From NCBI RefSeq assembly GCF_030269925.1, contig NC_085133.1, positions 3,306,001 through 3,370,000 on the forward strand: 64,000 bases of DNA, given 5' to 3'. Every line of letters begins with the position of its first letter. Within the stretch, counting starts at the first letter, position 1. Source of the stretch: Bombyx mori. Taxonomy: Eukaryota > Arthropoda > Insecta > Lepidoptera > Bombycidae. The position numbers and the translations under genes were made by a program. Shown one piece after another: positions 9,830 through 21,256 of the stretch. Under the pieces are notes generated by a model that did no database searches, was not told the DNA's origin, and was given only the letters and a program-made list of their open reading frames with translations.

Positions 9830-10980
9830 CAGTTCGAAATTACACACCCAAATTTCTAAACATAATCCTTTATCGTCAAAAAAAGGATAAAAACAAAATA
9901 TAAATCGGTTCGCATGCCTCGCTACAAGGGGCTCGCGTTCCTGAAGGGGAGACCCAAATAACGGAGAAGGACACGGGTTCATTGCACTCCAAGGTGACTC
10001 CAAAGTCCTCGCGACCTATCCCAACGTCCGCCATGTTCCTAGAACATTTGGAAAGAGATTTTTTTTTGAAACGTCACTAACGCCATTTGCAATTTGATCT
10101 GATCTTTCAAAGTTTTTTTGTTTTTTTGTTTTCAGTTATTAATGCAAGTTATGTTTTTTATTTTAATCGTATAAATAATATAGTTAATAAATAAAAATAG
10201 CATATGAATTAAATGCAAATAAAAACGTATTAAAATTTTAAAATTCTTGTTTTTTTGTTTTTTTTTTTCTAATAGTTGCGTAGCTGAGCCATTTATTGCC
10301 AGTGTCAATGGGCAACATGTTCGCACGTCCTGTTTTAAAAACTAATAAATAATATACTTATTAAAAGTATTTACTAAGTACATACTAATGCATACATAGG
10401 AGTGTTTTTCACTGACAAAAGTCTAACCACAAAATATATACGTTATATATAGACATTTCAGTATAACAATTTGCGTGTTAACTATTAGCTTATTATATAA
10501 ATCACTAAATATAATATAATATTTTAATATATTTCATAATTTTATAGCTCATAGGCCATTTCATTTAATACCTTACAAATGTTTGGGTTCAGCTCTTTAG
10601 TTTTTAAGAAGACCGAAATAAATTTTAAATAAATTTCAATATCAAACCAGCGACAGTATTTTGAATCCATTTTGCCGACCTTTAGCAGACGCACAAAAAC
10701 GTTCTCGGATGGGTTTATGCAGAAGGTGTGCAGAATCCATATTCAGTTCCTAAAGCAGTTTTTGTTAACGGGTTTAACAATAATGATATGGCTTTTTTTT
10801 TCATTTGTGAATTGATTTTATATTTGGGGAATGTCAATAGATGGCTCCCGTTTGTTGAATTGAGTGCGGTTCAATCTCCATTACCAGCTGATTTCTTGCT
10901 AAAAATGTTCAAGTTGACTTCACACCACGCGTCTCCTATGAACATATAATATATGATATATTATATCTGTATAGCGTGTA
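9830..10980. other. Unassigned AT-rich stretch
   Basis: No coding signature, tRNA, or repeat family I can name. Poly-A/T runs around 10110-10270 and short weak open frames only. Confidence 0.5.
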
Positions 10981-10985
10981 TAGAG

Positions 10986-11083
10986 CGGTAGGCAGCGGCT
11001 TGGCTCTGCCCCTGGCATTGCGACGGTAACCACTCTCCCTCAGGTGGGCCGTATGCTCGTCTGCCTATAAGGGCAATAAAAAA
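10986..11083 (+). mobile_element. Solo family-B unit (~100 bp)
   Basis: Starts CGGTAGGCAGCGGC and ends CGTCTGCCTATAAGGGCAATAAAA. It lacks a ~18-bp stretch around the usual CTGAAGTCCATGGG. One of ten copies starting at the same point of the LINE. Confidence 0.8.
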
Positions 11084-11110
11084 TATATATATATATTTAT
11101 ATTGTATATG

Positions 11111-11384
11111 TGTAGTTTAAGAACTTACAAAAAAACACGCTCATATCGCAAACCGAATCTATCTATCTATTGAATTGTTGAATTTTTGGTGTCCTCCTGA
11201 TATGAAGTCTGAAGATATCAGAGAAAAGTTATAAAGTCAATGTTATGTCATCGATTTTTGATACGCAAATATTCAAGTTAATTTTATAATATGATTATAG
11301 TGAAGTTTTAAAGTCTGTGGAAAAAATATATTAAAAGATACGCACTAACAAACATACATGCGTACCAAGCTAATTAAAGCGTGT
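11111..11384. mobile_element. Diverged fold-back element
   Basis: Carries ACAAAAAAACACGCTC near the start and CATACATGCG..CTAATTAAAGCGTGTT at the end, matching the ends of the 5337/6125/44294 family with substitutions. A LINE is inserted 24 bp downstream. Confidence 0.45.
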
Positions 11385-11408
11385 TGTATGGTAAATACTT
11401 CTTATTTA

Positions 11409-11726
11409 TGGTTCGTGAGGAACGTTGACCTACACGACGACCTGGGCCTCGAATCTATCCAGAAATACATGAAGTCAGCGTCGGAACGGTACTTCGATAA
11501 GACTATGCGTCATGATAATCGCCTTATCGTTGCCGCCGCTGACTACTCCCCGAGTCCTGATCACGCAGGAGCCAATCACCGTCGACGCCCTAGACACGTC
11601 CTTACGGATCCATCAGATCCAATAACCCTTGCATTAGATGCCTTCAGCTCTAACACTAGGAGCAGGGTTAGGAACCCCGGTAACCGTACTCGTCGAACTC
11701 GACAAAGAGTTCGCCGTGCAACCTAA
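11409..11726 (+). pseudogene. LINE ORF C-terminus (subfamily 2)
   Basis: Encodes WFVRNVDLHDDLGLESIQKY and on to a basic C-terminus rich in Arg (RTRRTRQRVRRAT). It corresponds to the region after the RT catalytic core in the 6971-8100 fragment. An open frame extends 17 codons upstream, but those lie in flanking DNA and the target duplication. Confidence 0.8.
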
Positions 11727-11962
11727 CCAACGAATCAGCTCGCTGATTTTCTCGCCGGATCTTCTCAGTGGGTCGCGATTCCGATCCGGTAGTAGATTCA
11801 TTCGCGAAGCAGCTGCTCTTGAGCTGTTAGGTCTCCTTCGGAGGCGCTCGGGTAGCTGTTAGCAAATCTCACCCCTCCTGGCTGAGCCTTTGCTCGCCCA
11901 CCTGTCCTGGTGAAACTGGAAAGGCCTCCGGGCCACCAGTAATCCTTCAATCATAAAAAAAA
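11409..11962 (+). mobile_element. 5'-truncated LINE, subfamily 2
   Basis: Flanked by a perfect 12-bp target duplication ACTTCTTATTTA at 11397-11408 and 11963-11974. It includes the last ~105 codons of the LINE ORF, a 3' UTR, and the tail ending CAATCATAAAAAAAA. It is related to the 6971-8317 LINE but has a different 3' end and about one third of residues changed. Confidence 0.9.
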
Positions 11963-12183
11963 ACTTCTTATTTAATTTTTTTTAATAATTACATATTTTT
12001 ATTAGTAGTCTGTATGTTACCTTGTCATCACCAATTTTTCTTGTAAGCCACGATTTAGACGTTTTTCGCATTAACAGTTATTCATTGTTTATGGCCTAAT
12101 TAGCGTAACCACTATCAAACCATACGACAAATAACTGTGTGTGTGTGCAAATGTGTGCATGCGATATGCGATTCGCAACTTTA

Positions 12184-12591
12184 CTAGTGGTCGCCCATAG
12201 TCGAAATTCGACCATAACAATTAATTTAGATTATAAGTTTGAACATGATTATTGTTCTATGTAAAATAATTTAGTTCTATAATCATAGATTTCGCCAAGG
12301 CTACACTATAACAAAATATTAATAAAGACAAACAATATTTAATCTATTCTTTATTTGACCACAGCCGTTAACAAAAAAAACAGATAATGTATATATGCAT
12401 GTGTGTGTCAATTAGATGGTAATGAGTGTAATGTATTTTTATTGATTTAATGATCTTTTTACGCATAAAATAAATATTAGCCTTCTGCACTCCTTCTCTA
12501 TAATTTTTATAAGTGTGAGAAATTTCATACTGCTCCGTCCGCGCAATTTTCGTAAAAAGGGGTACAAAGTTTTTGCGTCACGTATTATAGA
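12184..12591 (-). mobile_element. Non-autonomous Helitron, family 1 (diverged)
   Basis: Plus strand A|CTAGTGGTCGCCC ... GTATTATAGA|T. Hairpin GTCGAAATTCGAC is kept. Many differences from the copies at 15637 and 50442, so an older insertion. Confidence 0.8.
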
Positions 12592-13620
12592 TGCTAAGGC
12601 AAACATTGAACTTCCAAATATGTACATAGATAGATAAACAGTATGGAGGTAGCGAGCTCTTTGATTCTTCCCAGCAATCGCGTACCGCAGTCCAGACGTC
12701 ATTGCTCCATTTAGGCCAGGAGTATCAATAATACCCTAAATTCCACAAGCTACTTCCAATAATTACCACTAATATTTAGACAATTGTAATTATACCACGA
12801 AATACGTTCTTTCCCGTTTCCTGTATTGTTACGTGTTGAATTAAATAATTTAATTATAATAAATGTTTATTAAATTAATTATTCTATGAATTATAACATG
12901 CATTCTCGAATTGATAATCATTAATGGACACAAAACAGTAGTTTAAATCGAAGTGATCATTTTGTGTGAATAAAAAAATCGAATATGAATAAACTTGAAG
13001 ACAAAAACTAAACTTTGCATTGGAAGTTCTTTCACGTTCGCACTAGAATGAGACAGAACTCTACAACAAAAAAGTGGGTGGACGTTTGAGCCTGATCCTC
13101 CTCCTCGCGTCGTCTCCTCGTTGCTTAGGGTCGTGATCATCACGTTTCAACAGGATTTTATTCCTTGTAATGTCCCTCCAGCGCCTCGGATCATGGCCGC
13201 ATGAAAGGCTTGCCTGATCCACACAGAAAAATTTAGCATCACGTATTTAGTTTACAATAATATCGTTCACGATGGGAATTTTATTGATCTGTAATGCCAA
13301 CATAGATTACACAAGAGTTTTACGCGTTTTCCCGCCAGAATTCCAATCCACAGATAAAACAAGAATCGAGACTGTATAAGCATTATCAGTGACTTATTTA
13401 ATTCATTAATTTTAAACAACTGAATATATCTCATTAATGTCGTCCACCTAGTTCGCCACCACATCACTTCTACCAGTGGGTGTAAAAGAGGCGACTCAGG
13501 TATTCGCCGGAGAAATGGTTTGTATTTGAGTTAACACCAGCGTAATGCTATCCCCAAACAGTATTTATTAGTGTTACTGTGTATTGTAAGCCCAGACGTC
13601 TAGCTTGTTGCTTCGAAGCA
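12592..13620. other. Unassigned stretch
   Basis: No gene or repeat recognised. A GC-richer patch at 13070-13220 may be a very old transposon remnant but I cannot place it. Confidence 0.4.
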
Positions 13621-13624
13621 CTCA

Positions 13625-13787
13625 GCGTGCGTGCGTTTCACTTTAAAGGGTACAGAAGCCATTGTACTCTAAAACTGTGAATTAGAACTCATGTCTCAGG
13701 ACTTAGGCATTAACGTTGTTATTGTCTAAGGACTTCGGTAATCACTAAACACCAATTGCTCAAAGCGCTCTTCCGCCCATCTAAGTA
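13625..13787 (+). mobile_element. Decayed Bm1 SINE
   Basis: Recognisable only by order of motifs (GCGTTTC, TTGTAC, GAACTCATGTCTCA, GGTAATCACTAAACACCA, CCCATCTAAGTA). A LINE begins immediately at its 3' end. Confidence 0.55.
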
Positions 13788-14738
13788 CCATGGGACAGTG
13801 GTTCCGGAAGTGGCGCATCGACATTAACCCCACGAAAAGCACAGCGGTGCTCTTCAAAAGGGATCGCCCTCCGAACACCACGTTGAACATCCCTCTCCCG
13901 TCTAGGCGCGTCGACACCTCCGCCTCCGCCATTCGCCCAATCACGATGTACGACCAGCCCATACCGTGGGCCCCGACGGTCAAATATTTAGGCGTCACCC
14001 TCGACAGAAGGATGACATTCCGCCCCCATATAAAGACGGTACGCGACCGTGCCGCCTTCATTCTAGGACGTCTTTACCCGATGATATGCAAGCGAAGTAA
14101 AATGTCCCTTAGAAATAACGTGACACTCTAAAAAACTTGCATACGCCCCGTCATGACCTATGCAAGTGTAGTGTTCGCTCACGCGGCCCGCACTCACCTA
14201 AAATCATTTCAAATTATCCAATCCCGTGTTTGCAGAATAGCCGTCGGAGCCCCGTGGTTCGTCAGGAACGTCGACCTCCATGACGACCTGTACTTAGAGT
14301 CCACCAGTAAGTATATGCAGTCGGCGTCGATGCGCCACTTCGATAAAGCAGCACGACACGAGAACCCTCTCATCGTGGCCGCCGGTAACTACATTCCCGA
14401 TCCTGCGTAAAGAATGGAAAGCAGTCGACGTCGCCCAAAACACGTCATCTCGGATCCTCCCGATCCACTAACGGTGCTTCTAGGTACTTCAAGCACCGAT
14501 CACCGTTCTCGTCGAACCCGTCGCTTGCGAAGGGTTCGGCGAGTAAATTAACCCATAGACACAGCCCACTGAGTTTCTCGCCGGATCTTCTCAGTGGAAC
14601 GGGTTTCCGATCCGGTGGTAGATTCTGCGAAGCACGGCTCTTGCTAGGGTTCGTGTTAGCAACGTCGTCAGGTTTGAGCCCCGTGAGGTCCCTACTACTT
14701 AAGGTTACGCTGATGTGCATCAGCTTAAGTAGGAAAAA
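13788..14738 (+). mobile_element. 5'-truncated BMC1-like LINE
   Basis: Same family as 6971-8317, starting at the ACCATGGGACAGTGG position of the RT ORF. It carries coding remnants, the 3' UTR core, a small deletion near the 3' end, and the terminal AAGTAGGAAAAAAAA. No clear target duplication seen. Confidence 0.85.
13790..14410 (+). pseudogene. Reverse transcriptase C-terminal fragment, two stop codons
   Basis: Aligned by eye to 7335-7955. A TAC to TAA change at 14129-14131 and a GAC to TAA change at 14408-14410 interrupt the frame. Otherwise close to the 6971 copy at DNA level, so the inactivating changes are few. The catalytic FADD motif lies upstream of the truncation and is absent. Confidence 0.85.
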
Positions 14739-14739
14739 A

Positions 14740-15180
14740 AAGGAAGTCTGTTCATCTAATGAGTCAACTTTAAATTATAGACGTGACCTCTCAAAAAACT
14801 TTATCCTTCACTTTTAAACACACATTTTAATCGTATTTTTAAGAATCAGATGTAATTAATATACAATGTATAAACGTACGTGACTCACATCACAGTATTG
14901 GAGACTATGCAGGATGCGTATTTTTGATAAAACAAAAAAATGATTGTATCGAGTATTTTATAAGCACTTGACAATAGTAGCTAAAGCCAATGATAATGTT
15001 TTAAGTGAGTTTGTTTATAATGGACTTATCTGGAATAATCATTAACAGTATCTGAGTTATTTTTTAATGGTTATATGTAACATTAAGCTGTCAAGAGGAA
15101 AGCGGACTAAGTAATGTAATGTATAAACAAAAACATATTTAGTCCTCAAGCCTCCATCTCATCAGAACATAATTTTTTTA
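14740..15180. other. Unassigned AT-rich stretch
   Basis: No gene or known repeat recognised. Confidence 0.4.
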
Positions 15181-15189
15181 CGATGTTTC

Positions 15190-15301
15190 GGTAGGCAGCG
15201 GCTTGGCTCTGCCCCTGGCATTGCTGAAGTCCATGGGCAACGGTAACCACTCACCATCAGGTGGGCCGTATGCTCGTCTGCCTACAAGGGCATTAAAAAA
15301 A
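15190..15301 (+). mobile_element. Solo family-B unit with target duplication
   Basis: Begins GGTAGGCAGCGGCTTGG, ends CTACAAGGGCATTAAAAAAA. Flanked by ATGTTTC at 15183-15189 and 15302-15308. The duplication fixes the 5' end exactly at GGTAGGCAG. Confidence 0.85.
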
Positions 15302-15636
15302 ATGTTTCTATCACTATTTTATATCGTTTTTGTTTTTAGGAAAATTACTGTTATTACAATTAAGAACCATGTAAAATTAATGTAATAGTCTGTTTCCCAT
15401 TGATTAAAGACACATAAAATGTATCTATTATTTGAAATAATAAATTTATTCCCATGGTTTAGTAATGGATTTCATTTATATAACGTTACAATAGTAAAAG
15501 CTGCATAATTCAAATGGATCTAATTCTCAAGGCGTCAGGGATTAGAATCGAATTACGAGCATGATTGTTTTTCCCTGAAATATTTTATTGGTCGCGTTAA
15601 TACTTAATTTATAATATATTTATAATTTAATAGTAA

Positions 15637-16051
15637 CTAGTGGTCCCGCAGTAGTCGTAATTCGACTATAATTAATTGGAATTGTAAGTTTGTACACTAT
15701 TATGATTGTATTTTATACTTCTATAATCACAAATTTCGCCAAGACTACACTATAAAAAAATATTAACAAACACAAACAATATTTAATCTCAATTTGACAA
15801 CAGACATCAAGAACAAAAGTTTGACAATAAATAGTATGCGTGTGTGTGTGCGTCAAATACATGGTATGTAGTGTGTGTAATGTTTTCTTTATTGATTTAA
15901 TGTATCTATTATGCATTATTTAAAAAAAATATTAGCATTGTGCGCTTCTTCTCTATATTCTCTAAAAGTGTGGAAAATTTCATACTCCTCCGTCCGCGCA
16001 ATTTTCGTAAAAAGGGATACAAAGTTTTTGCTTCATGTATTAATATATAGA
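15637..16051 (-). mobile_element. Non-autonomous Helitron, family 1
   Basis: Plus strand A|CTAGTGGTCCCGC ... TTAATATATAGA|T. Very close to the copy at 50442. One base changed in the hairpin loop (GTCGTAATTCGAC). Confidence 0.88.
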
Positions 16052-16292
16052 TTTATTACTGCGTATATTAATACCGATTCTTGTGCCGATCGCGTCGTCA
16101 CTTGGGGATACCCCGTTGAGGTGTTCTACGTATTTCATTTGAAATATAAATTTAAGTAAATTTCTTGAAATTAAACTATATCACTGTTATTGTCACCTAC
16201 GTGAACGACCATCACGATTTTATGGGGATTTACAGCGAAATTTGAGTGATAAAATTGTATTTATCGGTTGTTATTGAAGAAAAACATCATCT

Positions 16293-16352
16293 TCATCTCA
16301 TCCTGTCCACTGCCCACTGCTGTACATAAGCCTCTCCAGTTGATGTCTTGAG
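16293..16352 (-). mobile_element. RTE-type LINE tail
   Basis: Minus strand encodes GEAYVQQWAVDRMR, then GATGAAGATGATG: the C-terminus and 3' end of an RTE-type element. Confidence 0.65.
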
Positions 16353-16590
16353 AGACCATATCAGCGTCACCGGCGAGTAGGTGAGCTCACGGAGCTCAAA
16401 CCTGACGCTGTCGCTAACACCTGGCAAGAGCCGTGCTTCGCAGAATCTACCACCGGATCGGAAGCGCGACCCACTGAAAAAATCCGGCGAGAAACTCAGT
16501 GGGCTGCGTCTATGGGTTAACTTATTCGCCGAGCCCTTCGTCGCAAGCGACGGGTTCAAGGGGAACGATGACCGGTGATGTCCAGTGCGG
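16353..16590 (-). mobile_element. BMC1-like LINE 3' fragment
   Basis: Minus strand carries the end of the LINE ORF, GAGTTTCTCGCCGGATTTTT and on to the GTGAGCTCACCTAC region, without the final GGTAGG-polyA end. It adjoins an RTE tail. Confidence 0.75.
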
Positions 16591-16824
16591 TCGGTCCGTT
16601 GTCACCTACATCCATCAAAAAGCATAGAATTATAATTGAAGCCAACAACCATCAGGAATTACATACCGCCACCCACCTATAGATATGAGCTCGAGACATC
16701 AATAGAATGAGAGCTTTACAACCGTTGAATTGGGAAATAATTATCATTCGAGAAAAGTAAGTGAGAAGCAAGTCAATACTTCAACTAATCAAGTATCTAA
16801 ATTTTAATAGCTTGATTTTCTCTA

Positions 16825-17224
16825 TCTATATATTAATACGTGAAGCAAAAACTTTGTATCCCTTTTTACAAAAATTGCGCGGACGGAGGAGTATGAAATT
16901 TCCCACACTTATAGGGAATATAGAGAAGGAGTACAGAATGTTAATATTTTTAATTTGTGCCTAAAAATACATTAAATCAATAAAGAAAACATTACATACA
17001 CTACCATGTGTTTGACACACACACGCATGCATACTATTTATTGATTGTTAAACTTTTGTTCTTGACGTCTGTTTTCAAATTGAAAATTGATTACATATTG
17101 TTTGTCTTTATTAAAAATTTTCTATAGTGTGTAAGTCTTGGCATTGAAAATACAATAATAATAGTGTACAAACTTACAATCCCAATTAATTATAGTCGAA
17201 TTTCGGCTACTGTGGGACCTCTAG
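16825..17224 (+). mobile_element. Non-autonomous Helitron, family 1
   Basis: A|TCTATATATTAATACG ... GGGACCTCTAG|T. Hairpin TAGTCGAATTTCGGCTA carries one change that weakens a stem pair. 17225-17700 holds nothing recognised. Confidence 0.87.
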
Positions 17225-17726
17225 TACATTAAAAGCATACAACGAGCCCATCAAAATAGTTTTTCGCATCAACCGCAATGTCCAATTTGAATGACGTGTT
17301 ATTCTATAATGCGACTTCCAGATGAATGTACGGAAAAACCCACCACAGGATAACTTGCCCTTAATTTTTTTTGGCTTCGAAGTGCGTAATAGTTCTGACT
17401 CACGCTTCGGGTTTCAACCCCCTTACCGTGAGTCATCTGGTAGGAGAACCGCGTAGTAAATCAATAGTGGGTATATAATATTGTTGAAAATGAGTGCAAA
17501 TTAAATAATGATTATACATAGAATGATAAATTATCTTAGTCCAGTTTCCTGAGCTTTCCACGTTCAACGACCCTAACGATGGTTTGTTGATCTACTGCTG
17601 CCTTTTGGGCCAAGAAAACCCATTTCCGAAACCCAAAAATATCTTCAACAAAAATATTTACAGTCCGACTGAGAATCGAATCCCGACTCTGTGGTGCAAG
17701 GTGAGTTACTAGTAGTTAGTATAGTC

Positions 17727-17774
17727 ACGACGGCTTAGTAGTTAGTAACTAGTTAGTAACTACTAAGCCGTCGT
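17727..17774. repeat. 48-bp near-perfect palindrome
   Basis: Two 24-bp arms with no spacer (ACGACGGCTTAGTAGTTAGT.. and its complement), one mismatch. It ends 12 bp before the target site of the LINE at 17799. Confidence 0.85.
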
Positions 17775-17798
17775 AACTTTTAGTAGTGACTTAGAACC

Positions 17799-18134
17799 TT
17801 TTTTTTTTTTTTTTTCCTACCTAAGCTGAGAGCCTTGAGAGGCTATTTCAGCGTAACCCTAACGTTTGTAGGTGAGCTCACGGGGCTCAAACCTGATGAC
17901 GTTGCTAACACGAACCCTAGCAAGAGCCGTGCTTCGCAGAATCTACCACCGGATCGGAAACGCGACCCACTGAGAAGATCCGGCGAGAAACTCAGTGGGC
18001 TGTGTCTGGGAGTTAATTTACTCCGGTGACCGGTGCTTGAAGTACCTAGAAGCACCGTTAGTGGATCGGGAGGATCCGAGATGACGTGTTTGGGCGACGT
18101 CGACTGCTTTCCATTCTGTCCGCAGGATCGGGAA
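17799..18134 (-). mobile_element. 5'-truncated BMC1-like LINE
   Basis: T run (poly-A on the minus strand), then the complete 3' UTR and about 45 last codons. Target duplication TGACTTAGAACC (17787-17798) against TGACTTAGGACC (18135-18146), one mismatch. Confidence 0.88.
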
Positions 18135-18146
18135 TGACTTAGGACC

Positions 18147-18222
18147 AATATCTCGGGTAGGTACCACCGCCCTGCCTATTCCTGCCGTGAAGCAGTAACT
18201 CGTTCGAAACTCGACACCCATA
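18147..18222 (+). mobile_element. Bm1 SINE fragment
   Basis: GGGTAGGTACCACCGCCCTG to GTAACTCGTTCGAAAC, a short diverged middle piece lying at the LINE insertion point. Confidence 0.65.
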
Positions 18223-18370
18223 ATTGTTCGCTACACTTGAAAGTCTTATTCTAAGAATTATTGCTTTGATGGCGCCAAAATAGAAAGAAGAACTGACGCA
18301 AGCGCGTACATAAGAATCGCCTTCCAACAGTAACAAAAACCTTCCTTCGTGAAAACGTCACTTTAGTGAA

Positions 18371-19195
18371 CAGTTTTATTACTAATTAATCTTTGCTTGT
18401 GTTTGGTTATTTGAAAGTTTTTTTTTTTGTTCAATGTTTACAGAACTTTAATAAACAGTTTTATTACTAATTAATCTTTACTTGTGTTTGGTTATTTGAA
18501 AGTTTTTTTTTTTTTGTTCAATGTTTACAGAACTTTAATAAACAGTTTTATTACTAATTAATCTTTACTTGTGTTTGGTTATTTGAAAGTTTTTTTTTTT
18601 GTTCAAGATTTACAGAACTTTAATAAACAGTTTTATTACTAATTAATCTTTACTTGTGTTTGGTTATTTGAAAGTTTTTTTTTTTTGTTCAATGTTTACA
18701 GAACTTTAATAAACAGTTTTATTACTAATTAATCTTTACTTGTGTTTGGTTATTTGAAAGTTTTTTTTTGTTCAAGATTTACAGAACTTTAATAAACAGT
18801 TGTATTACTAATTAATCTTTACTTGTGTTTGGTTATTTGAAAGTTTTTTTTTGTTCAAGATTTACAGAACTTTAATAAACAGTTTTATTACTAATTACTT
18901 AATCTTTGCTTGTGTTTGGTTATTTGAAAGTTTTTGTTTTTTGTTCAAGATTTACAGAACTTTAATAAACAGTTTTATTACTAATTAATCTTTACTTGTG
19001 TTTGGTTATTTGAAAGTTTTTTTTTTGTTCAAGATTTACAGAACTTTAATAAACAGTTTTATTACTAATTAATCTTTACTTGTGTTTGGTTATTTGAAAG
19101 TTTTTTTTTTGTTCAATGTTTACAGAACTTTAATAAACAGTTTTATTACTAATTACTTAATCTTTGCTTGTGTTTGGTTATTTGAAAGTTTTTAT
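18371..19195. repeat. Minisatellite, ~85 bp x about 10
   Basis: Tandem units beginning CAGTTTTATTACTAATTAAT at 18371, 18457, 18543, 18628, 18714, 18797, 18880, 18970, 19054 and 19138. Spacing is 83-90 bp, mostly set by T-run length. Two unit types alternate irregularly (TTCAATGTTTACAG and TTCAAGATTTACAG). A third variant with an inserted ACTT occurs at about 18893 and 19151. Confidence 0.95.
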
Positions 19196-19639
19196 TGTTC
19201 GAGTGTAATTTTCTTACAGATTTATCAAGTCTAATCTTTGAATATAAAATATAGCTTAGAATTGGATAACAACGCACAACGATGTCCTAGCATAGATAGA
19301 ATAGTACCGCGCAATCTTTTCGAATATTTTCTTTGGCGTAACAAAAGGTAACTGAGAGAATCACCGAAGACTCGGCAACAGAAGAAGCCCATAGACATCA
19401 ACAAATGCCGCCACCTTAAGACAATCTAAAGCTCTATAGAACTGAGACTTAAAACTCATGCGTTTCGCTTTGAAGGCTTGGACAGCCCTTATACAAAGCA
19501 TTTGAATCTTCAACCTCATTTCTTACAGTAGGTGATATTTTGTGTGTGTTCACTATTTAAGTATCCAATAAAAAATATAGATAGATACATCTACGAGCGC
19601 CGGTTACAACTGAATCTAATATTAAAAAAAAAAAAACTA

Positions 19640-19805
19640 ATATTTTAAAAGAAAGGCAAGCCCGCTGTGTTTCTTGCCAGTTCTACTCAGGACGGAGGCT
19701 AGTTCTTGTGAATTGGCGGTAGTTCTTTTGACGTTCAACAAGTATGTACTTTCATTTATGTTGAATATAATTTTTTTAATTTGATTTGATTTGATTTGAA
19801 TCCTA
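19640..19805 (+). mobile_element. LINE 3' tail with TTTGAT/TTTGAA repeats
   Basis: Contains GTTTCTTGCCAGTTCT, GACGTTCAACAAGT and a terminal TTTGATTTGATTTGA run. A related tail with TTTGAA repeats is at 61985-62062. Hexamer-type tails of this kind are typical of some CR1/L2-like LINEs; exact family not assigned. Confidence 0.55.
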
Positions 19806-20119
19806 GGTTGATTGTGGACTCGACTGCCTATCCCTATTATCCACAGGAATAAAAACGGATAAAACACTTAAAACTTATCTTCATTAGCTGAGGAACCAGA
19901 CAGTAAATTGACTCACAAATGACTTGATCGTATTTCTCATCGCGGCTTTATTATTAACAGATTTTCTATGATTCAGTCTCGTATATGACGAAGTTAACGT
20001 TAACGTAATTCGGTTTTCATGATTGTAGTTTCCGAGTTTATAATTGAAAATTCGTAAGCTTTTTCTTCGCCCCATTTAATTGTTGGTAGCCTAATGGGCT
20101 ATTCCAATTACGCGCGGTC

Positions 20120-20400
20120 TAGTAGGTGATCTCACAGGGCTCAACCTGAGAGAATTTGCTAACGATGAACCTAGCAAGAGCAGTTCTTCGCAGAATTTAC
20201 CATCGGATCGGTATCGCGATCCTGCCAGAAAATCAATTGTGTCAGATTGTGTCTATGGGTTAGTTGACTCGTCGAACTCTTAGTTTGACAAGGACGGTCA
20301 CCGGTGCTTGATGAGCTTAAAAACACAGAGAGTGGATCCGGGAGATCCGACAAGCGAGGTTTTGGCCGATGGCGGCTTTTGTCACGTCGCCTAGGTCGGC
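20120..20400 (-). mobile_element. Decayed BMC1-like LINE fragment
   Basis: Minus strand recognisable by GTGAGATCACCTACTAG, the TTCTGCGAAG and GATCC blocks and the end of the ORF. Many changes and small indels. Confidence 0.65.
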
Positions 20401-20559
20401 TTTGTAATTATACCCTATTCCAATCACAAAGTCCTTTTTGACACTTATTTGAACGTGACTCTTCACGTTTTGCATAATTTGAAATAATAATATTTTTTTG
20501 TTATTGGTCGTAAACAACATTTAAAAAATACACAACAAATCTAAATCATTATACAATTA

Positions 20560-20581
20560 ATTCACACACACACACACACAC
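20560..20581. repeat. (CA)n microsatellite
   Basis: Run of CA dinucleotides. Confidence 0.9.
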
Positions 20582-20657
20582 TAACATGATAATAACATAT
20601 GTCTCATGGGAATTCGTAATTGGTATAGAGTATAGTAATGACCACGATAAGGTGATT

Positions 20658-20780
20658 AAAACTCAGTGGGTTGCGTCTATGGGCTAAGCTGCTGCACGTC
20701 TAACTCTTCTCATTTGATGGGTTCGACGACAACGGTGACTGTTGCTTGGGGTACTTATAAGCAATGATACGGAATCGGGA
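20658..20780 (-). mobile_element. Decayed LINE fragment
   Basis: AAACTCAGTGGGTTGCGTC and the following GGTTCGACGACAACGGTGAC resemble the BMC1-like ORF end and 3' UTR on the minus strand. Confidence 0.5.
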
Positions 20781-20787
20781 GACACTT

Positions 20788-20851
20788 ACAAAACGGATCT
20801 AATTCTAAATTGTCCTGAAGAAACGGATCTAATTCTAAATCGTCTTAAAGA
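20788..20851. repeat. 30-bp tandem duplication
   Basis: AAACGGATCTAATTCTAAAT repeats with a 30-bp period, two copies with a few differences. Confidence 0.85.
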
Positions 20852-21256
20852 TCGACACCCCTCATGTACTATGATGCTCCGACGGCTTACCTGCAAAGAC
20901 GAGATTGGATATTGGATGACCTGGAGAGAATATATAGTGGCCACATAAGCAGTATATCTAAAAGTACAGTAGATAGTTAAGATATTAACACAGGTTCAAG
21001 AATTTTAAGTGACTATTCAAGAATTCAAAGGTTTCAATATCCCCCCTCCGTCTTAATCATTCCACCAGTTCCATGTTACTGAATTAGTTCACAAGTATAG
21101 TCATTAAATTCAAACCCAATTACCGGCCTTTATAATGATGCAACCACAACTCCGTCAGTACATAGCTTCATTCAATTCAAATCAAGAATAACCCAAGCCC
21201 AAGTCCTCAATCGGTCGAACGCCAAATGATCATCAGATAAGCTCTTTATCTTTTAA

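Noticed and set aside
18371..19195. CRISPR-like array
   Set aside because: Units are tandem without unique spacers and the genome is an insect's; it is a minisatellite.
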